A stretch of 39,799 bases of DNA from Candidatus Accumulibacter necessarius (lineage in GTDB: Bacteria; Pseudomonadota; Gammaproteobacteria; Burkholderiales; Rhodocyclaceae). Positions 37,253 to 39,799 of this stretch are shown here, piece after piece. Below the pieces are notes generated by a model. It had not been told where the DNA came from. It ran no database searches and was given only the letters and a program-made list of their open reading frames with translations. The stretch is taken from positions 1-39,799 of the forward strand of contig JAFLDL010000042.1 in the NCBI GenBank assembly GCA_017302435.1. The letters are read 5' to 3'. The position numbers and the translations under genes were made by a program. Position 1 is the stretch's first letter. Each line of letters opens with the position of its first letter.

Positions 37253-38911
37253 ATGCAAGTACTCATTCATCGAACCAAGATCCTGGTTCTGCCTGGATGC
37301 TCCCGCACTCCAGGGTATGGCGTGATAGCTCTTGTCGCAATGTTGATCGTGACGTTATTTATTATACGTCCAGTTTGGCAAGTACATGACGATGTCTATT
37401 ATGCAATGCTGGCTGAAGGTTACGGAATCTTGGAGCGCCCTGTTGAAGCCATGCCCTATATGCACCCAATAATTGGGCAGATCTTGAGTGTTGTGCGGCT
37501 GCTTGAAACGGGATATTCCTACGCAATCTTTTTGATTGGCTGTGTTTTGATTGGCACCATTGCTGTCGGGTATCGCCTACTAAAGGATGAGCAGGGGCCG
37601 TTTGCATGGGTGCTTGTTTCAGCAGGGATCGCGCCGTTTATCCTACAACTCCAATACACGTATGTGTCTGGTTTTTTGGTTGCATGTGCTGCAGTCCTAT
37701 GGGCCGGCCGCGGCGATGTGGAACCAACACCAAGAGAATGGATGTTCGGAGCGGTGCTGATTCTGATGGCGATGTTCTTTCGTGTAAGCATGGCCGCCGC
37801 CGCCGCAGCATGCCTTTTTCCGATACTGCTCTGGAACGCTCGATCACGTGCTTTGCTGAATAGGGCATGGATTATAGGCTTTTTTTCTGCAATAGCTGCA
37901 GTCATTCTTTTGCATGCGTTGGCGTCGTATGGACTTCAGGATACCTGGTTATCGGAGTTTTATCGGCTCAACGATCCCGTAGCGACTCTAAAGAATTACG
38001 GGTACATCGAAGCGATCCGTTATTATCGTGGGTTCCTGACAACGGGCTTCACAGAAAACGATATAGGACTATTAGGTGAGTGGTTTTTTGGTGATTTAAG
38101 CATGCTGGAGCCATCCAGAATGTATGCGCTCATGGAAAGCGTACCATTCGAACATGTATTAAGAGCGCGATACTGGGCCGGAATAGAATCCATCAAAAAT
38201 TTGCCTGAGCAGTTGTTTTTCTGGTTCCTGCTCGCGGCTACTTGGATGTCTTTTTTTTCCAGAATGCGAAACGCTATTCTTGTCGGAGTCGGCACGTTTG
38301 TTGTGATCTATCTTGCTTCGGCATCATTCGTTAGGCCATTCCCGGAGAGAGTTGCTGGCGGGATCGCCGCCGGGCTGTTTTTCCTTGCGTCTATTAGCAT
38401 TCAAGCTAGCTCACCGCCTAGGGCGCGCAGAATAAGCCGTCTTGCCTTATGCATAGCTATGGCAATGTTGGCGCCAGTGGCGCTTATTATTTGCAGCGAT
38501 CGCATGCGATTACACTATGAAGAACAGGCTTGGAAAAAAGATGTCCAGATGTTAGAGTCCGAGAAGCTGGTGTATGCCTTTGGAGGAGAAATAAATTTGC
38601 GAGCAGGTTATCGCCCTTTCGATGTTGGCAGCCGCTCGCCGCGGATAATATTCTTAGGTTCCATGTACCTGCTGCCTGAATTGAGAGAGCAAGAATTGGC
38701 AAGCGGTTGCGGAGGCTTCCTGGAATGCCTTGCTTCCGGCAGACGATTCAGCTTGGTGGCATCTCATAATAATGTTGAGCAACTTCAGCAATTAGTGCAG
38801 GAGCGCTATGCCAAGCCATTGGTCGTGGAAGATAGAACTGAATACGCAAGCTTTACTTTGTACGGGATTTCTGTTCAGAATGCCAAGACCAGCCTTGTCC
38901 AACAGCCCTGA
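37253..38911 (+). CDS. Polytopic membrane protein, GT-C glycosyltransferase-like
   Basis: This protein of about 552 residues has roughly ten to eleven hydrophobic helices followed by a soluble C-terminal tail of about 130 residues (from about 420). In the first external loop after helix 1 it carries QVHDDVYYAML (45-50), the acidic pair typical of lipid-linked-sugar GT-C enzymes. MPYMHPIIGQIL and an amphipathic loop follow. No close family is recognised. Functionally it fits the last step of a three-part lipid-carrier glycosylation system, transferring a sugar on the periplasmic side. The ATG at 37253 is used; an in-frame TTG at 37220 would add 11 residues. GC is the lowest of all large genes in the window (about 47-50% by eye). 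Confidence 0.6.
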   Translation: MQVLIHRTKILVLPGCSRTPGYGVIALVAMLIVTLFIIRPVWQVHDDVYYAMLAEGYGILERPVEAMPYMHPIIGQILSVVRLLETGYSYAIFLIGCVLIGTIAVGYRLLKDEQGPFAWVLVSAGIAPFILQLQYTYVSGFLVACAAVLWAGRGDVEPTPREWMFGAVLILMAMFFRVSMAAAAAACLFPILLWNARSRALLNRAWIIGFFSAIAAVILLHALASYGLQDTWLSEFYRLNDPVATLKNYGYIEAIRYYRGFLTTGFTENDIGLLGEWFFGDLSMLEPSRMYALMESVPFEHVLRARYWAGIESIKNLPEQLFFWFLLAATWMSFFSRMRNAILVGVGTFVVIYLASASFVRPFPERVAGGIAAGLFFLASISIQASSPPRARRISRLALCIAMAMLAPVALIICSDRMRLHYEEQAWKKDVQMLESEKLVYAFGGEINLRAGYRPFDVGSRSPRIIFLGSMYLLPELREQELASGCGGFLECLASGRRFSLVASHNNVEQLQQLVQERYAKPLVVEDRTEYASFTLYGISVQNAKTSLVQQP

Positions 38912-38917
38912 CGTATG

Positions 38918-38955
38918 ACCCATATCCTTATACACAACTTACCCCATATCCTTAT
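38918..38955. repeat. Short direct repeat, two copies of a 13-base unit
   Basis: CCCATATCCTTAT occurs at 38919-38931 and again at 38943-38955, 24 bases apart start to start. They lie directly after the GT-C-like stop and before the IS701-type transposase. They could be remnants of element ends, a binding site on one face of the helix (about two turns apart), or coincidence. Confidence 0.5.
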
Positions 38956-38999
38956 TTCTACTTTGTCAGATTCGCATTCACCTTCCCGTGATTTACGTT

Positions 39000-39799
39000 T
39001 GTCATGTGGTAGAATGTCATATGTCGTGATTGTTCCATCTATTCATGGAGTTGTAAATGACAATGTCAACTCCAATACGTCGATAGCATATCTGCGCTGG
39101 TCGCTTCGGCATTAGAGCACTTCGATTCGCACTTCTCGCCGTACCTTCACTGCTTTCAAAGCCGGACGCGTTCGGTAGAAGACACGGCGCGCCAGTATCT
39201 GCACGGGCTGTTCCAGAGTTCGCGCCGTAACCTGGAGTGCATGGCGGAAACCGTAGCCGACAGCCGCTATCAGCCGCTGCATCATATGCTGAGCGAGTCC
39301 AACTGGGATCGGCGCGGGGTGCTTCAGCAACTGGTGGTCGATGCCAACACGCATTTCGGCTACCCCAGCGCTCTACTCCTGGACGAGAGCGCGTTCGGGA
39401 AAAAGGGGAACCTGTCCGCGGGCGTGGCGCGGCAGTGGAACGGGCGCCTGGGGAAGGTCGATAACTGTCAGGTGGGCGTCTTCGCGGCGGTGACACGCGA
39501 TGGCGTGGCGAGCGTGGTGGATGCCGACTTGTATCTGCCGGAAACGTGGGCCAAAGATACGACACGTTGCGAGGCGGTGGGGGTGCCTGAGGAGGCACAG
39601 ACGTTCCGCACCAAGGGCGAGATCGCCCTGGACATGGTGATGCGCCTGAGGCGGGAAGGCTTGCACTTTTCGTTCGTCGCCTTTGATGGCGGCTACGGGC
39701 ACTTGCCCTGGCTGCTCGGGGAACTGGATGGCGAGGGAGAGATCTTCTTCGCGGAGGTGCATTCGGATCAGGCGATCTATCTCCAGCATCCCGCCCCTG
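39000..39799 (+). mobile_element. IS701-family insertion sequence, 5' part (runs off the window)
   Basis: The right-hand end of the window enters an IS701-type element; its left terminus lies somewhere between 38912 and 39056 and no terminal inverted repeat could be matched because the other end is absent. An extended -10 like sequence, TGG then TAGAAT (39007-39015), lies about 50 bases before the coding frame. The GC content rises sharply at about 39150, distinguishing the element from the AT-richer island it abuts. Confidence 0.7.
39061..39799 (+). CDS. IS701-family transposase, N-terminal part without an in-frame start
   Basis: The frame is open from 39061 to the window end (about 246 residues). 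It reads LEHFDSHFSPYLHCFQSRTR, SVEDTARQYLHGLF, then LLLDESAFGKKGNLSAGVARQ, GRLGKVDNCQVGVF and FVAFDGGYG. These are the IS701 DDE transposase pattern, with the first catalytic Asp in LLLDESAF and the second likely in FVAFDGG; the Glu lies outside. No ATG, GTG or TTG precedes 39241 in this frame, although similarity starts at about 39085. Two ATGs at 39057 and 39063 are one base out of frame and stop at TAG 39084. A one-base shift near 39075-39080 would join them, so the copy may be inactive. Confidence 0.8.

Overview
The window is mostly GC-rich, densely packed DNA of betaproteobacterial character. Full-length housekeeping genes (mnmC end, an lrp-type regulator divergent from leuA, metY, apaG, argJ, secA, an acuI-type reductase) lie beside an exosortase-A (XrtA/PEP-CTERM) polysaccharide locus. 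This suggests a Rhodocyclales organism, possibly Candidatus Accumulibacter or a relative. That placement is inferred from gene families and composition, not from a marker-gene comparison.

Layout. 1-2621: 3' end of mnmC, an Lrp/AsnC regulator, and leuA divergent from it. 2718-3698: a MenA/UbiA-like prenyltransferase. 3850-11121 (minus strand): a tightly coupled six-gene operon resembling hydrogenase-4 (hyfB-C-E-F-G-I). Its large subunit has lost all four Ni-binding cysteines while the small subunit keeps its Fe-S cysteines. It therefore looks like an energy-converting-hydrogenase-related (Ehr-type) ion-pumping complex rather than a hydrogenase. A 30-codon ORF with its own Shine-Dalgarno site overlaps the GTG start of hyfB, and a small ribbon-helix-helix protein gene is divergent from the operon. 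11696-21602: metY, a degenerate GGDEF protein that keeps an inhibitory-site RxxD, apaG, a methyltransferase, argJ, secA, a triple zinc-ribbon protein and acuI.

21954-31099: an XrtA-type polysaccharide region. It holds an asparagine-synthase-like protein without the catalytic N-terminal Cys, a very large O-antigen-ligase-like membrane protein with an embedded soluble domain, the exosortase-A-associated acyl-CoA ligase and PLP decarboxylase, and rfbA. A 30-codon scrap of the exosortase-A-associated glycosyltransferase follows at 31380-31469 and marks where this locus is broken.

31636-38911: a visibly less GC-rich glycan island in one orientation with many 4-base ATGA overlaps. It encodes a polyprenyl-phosphate-type GT2, a PglD-like acyltransferase, a divergent DegT-like protein, a WbqC-family protein, a small ArnE/F-like flippase subunit, a methyltransferase, a WecE/RffA aminotransferase and a polytopic GT-C-like protein. 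My reading is that RfbA and WecE feed a dTDP-4-amino-4,6-dideoxy sugar. That sugar would be acylated, loaded on a lipid carrier by the GT2, flipped by the ArnE/F-like protein and transferred by the GT-C-like protein. The window ends inside an IS701-family transposase gene that lacks an in-frame start.

No tRNA, rRNA or CRISPR array was seen.
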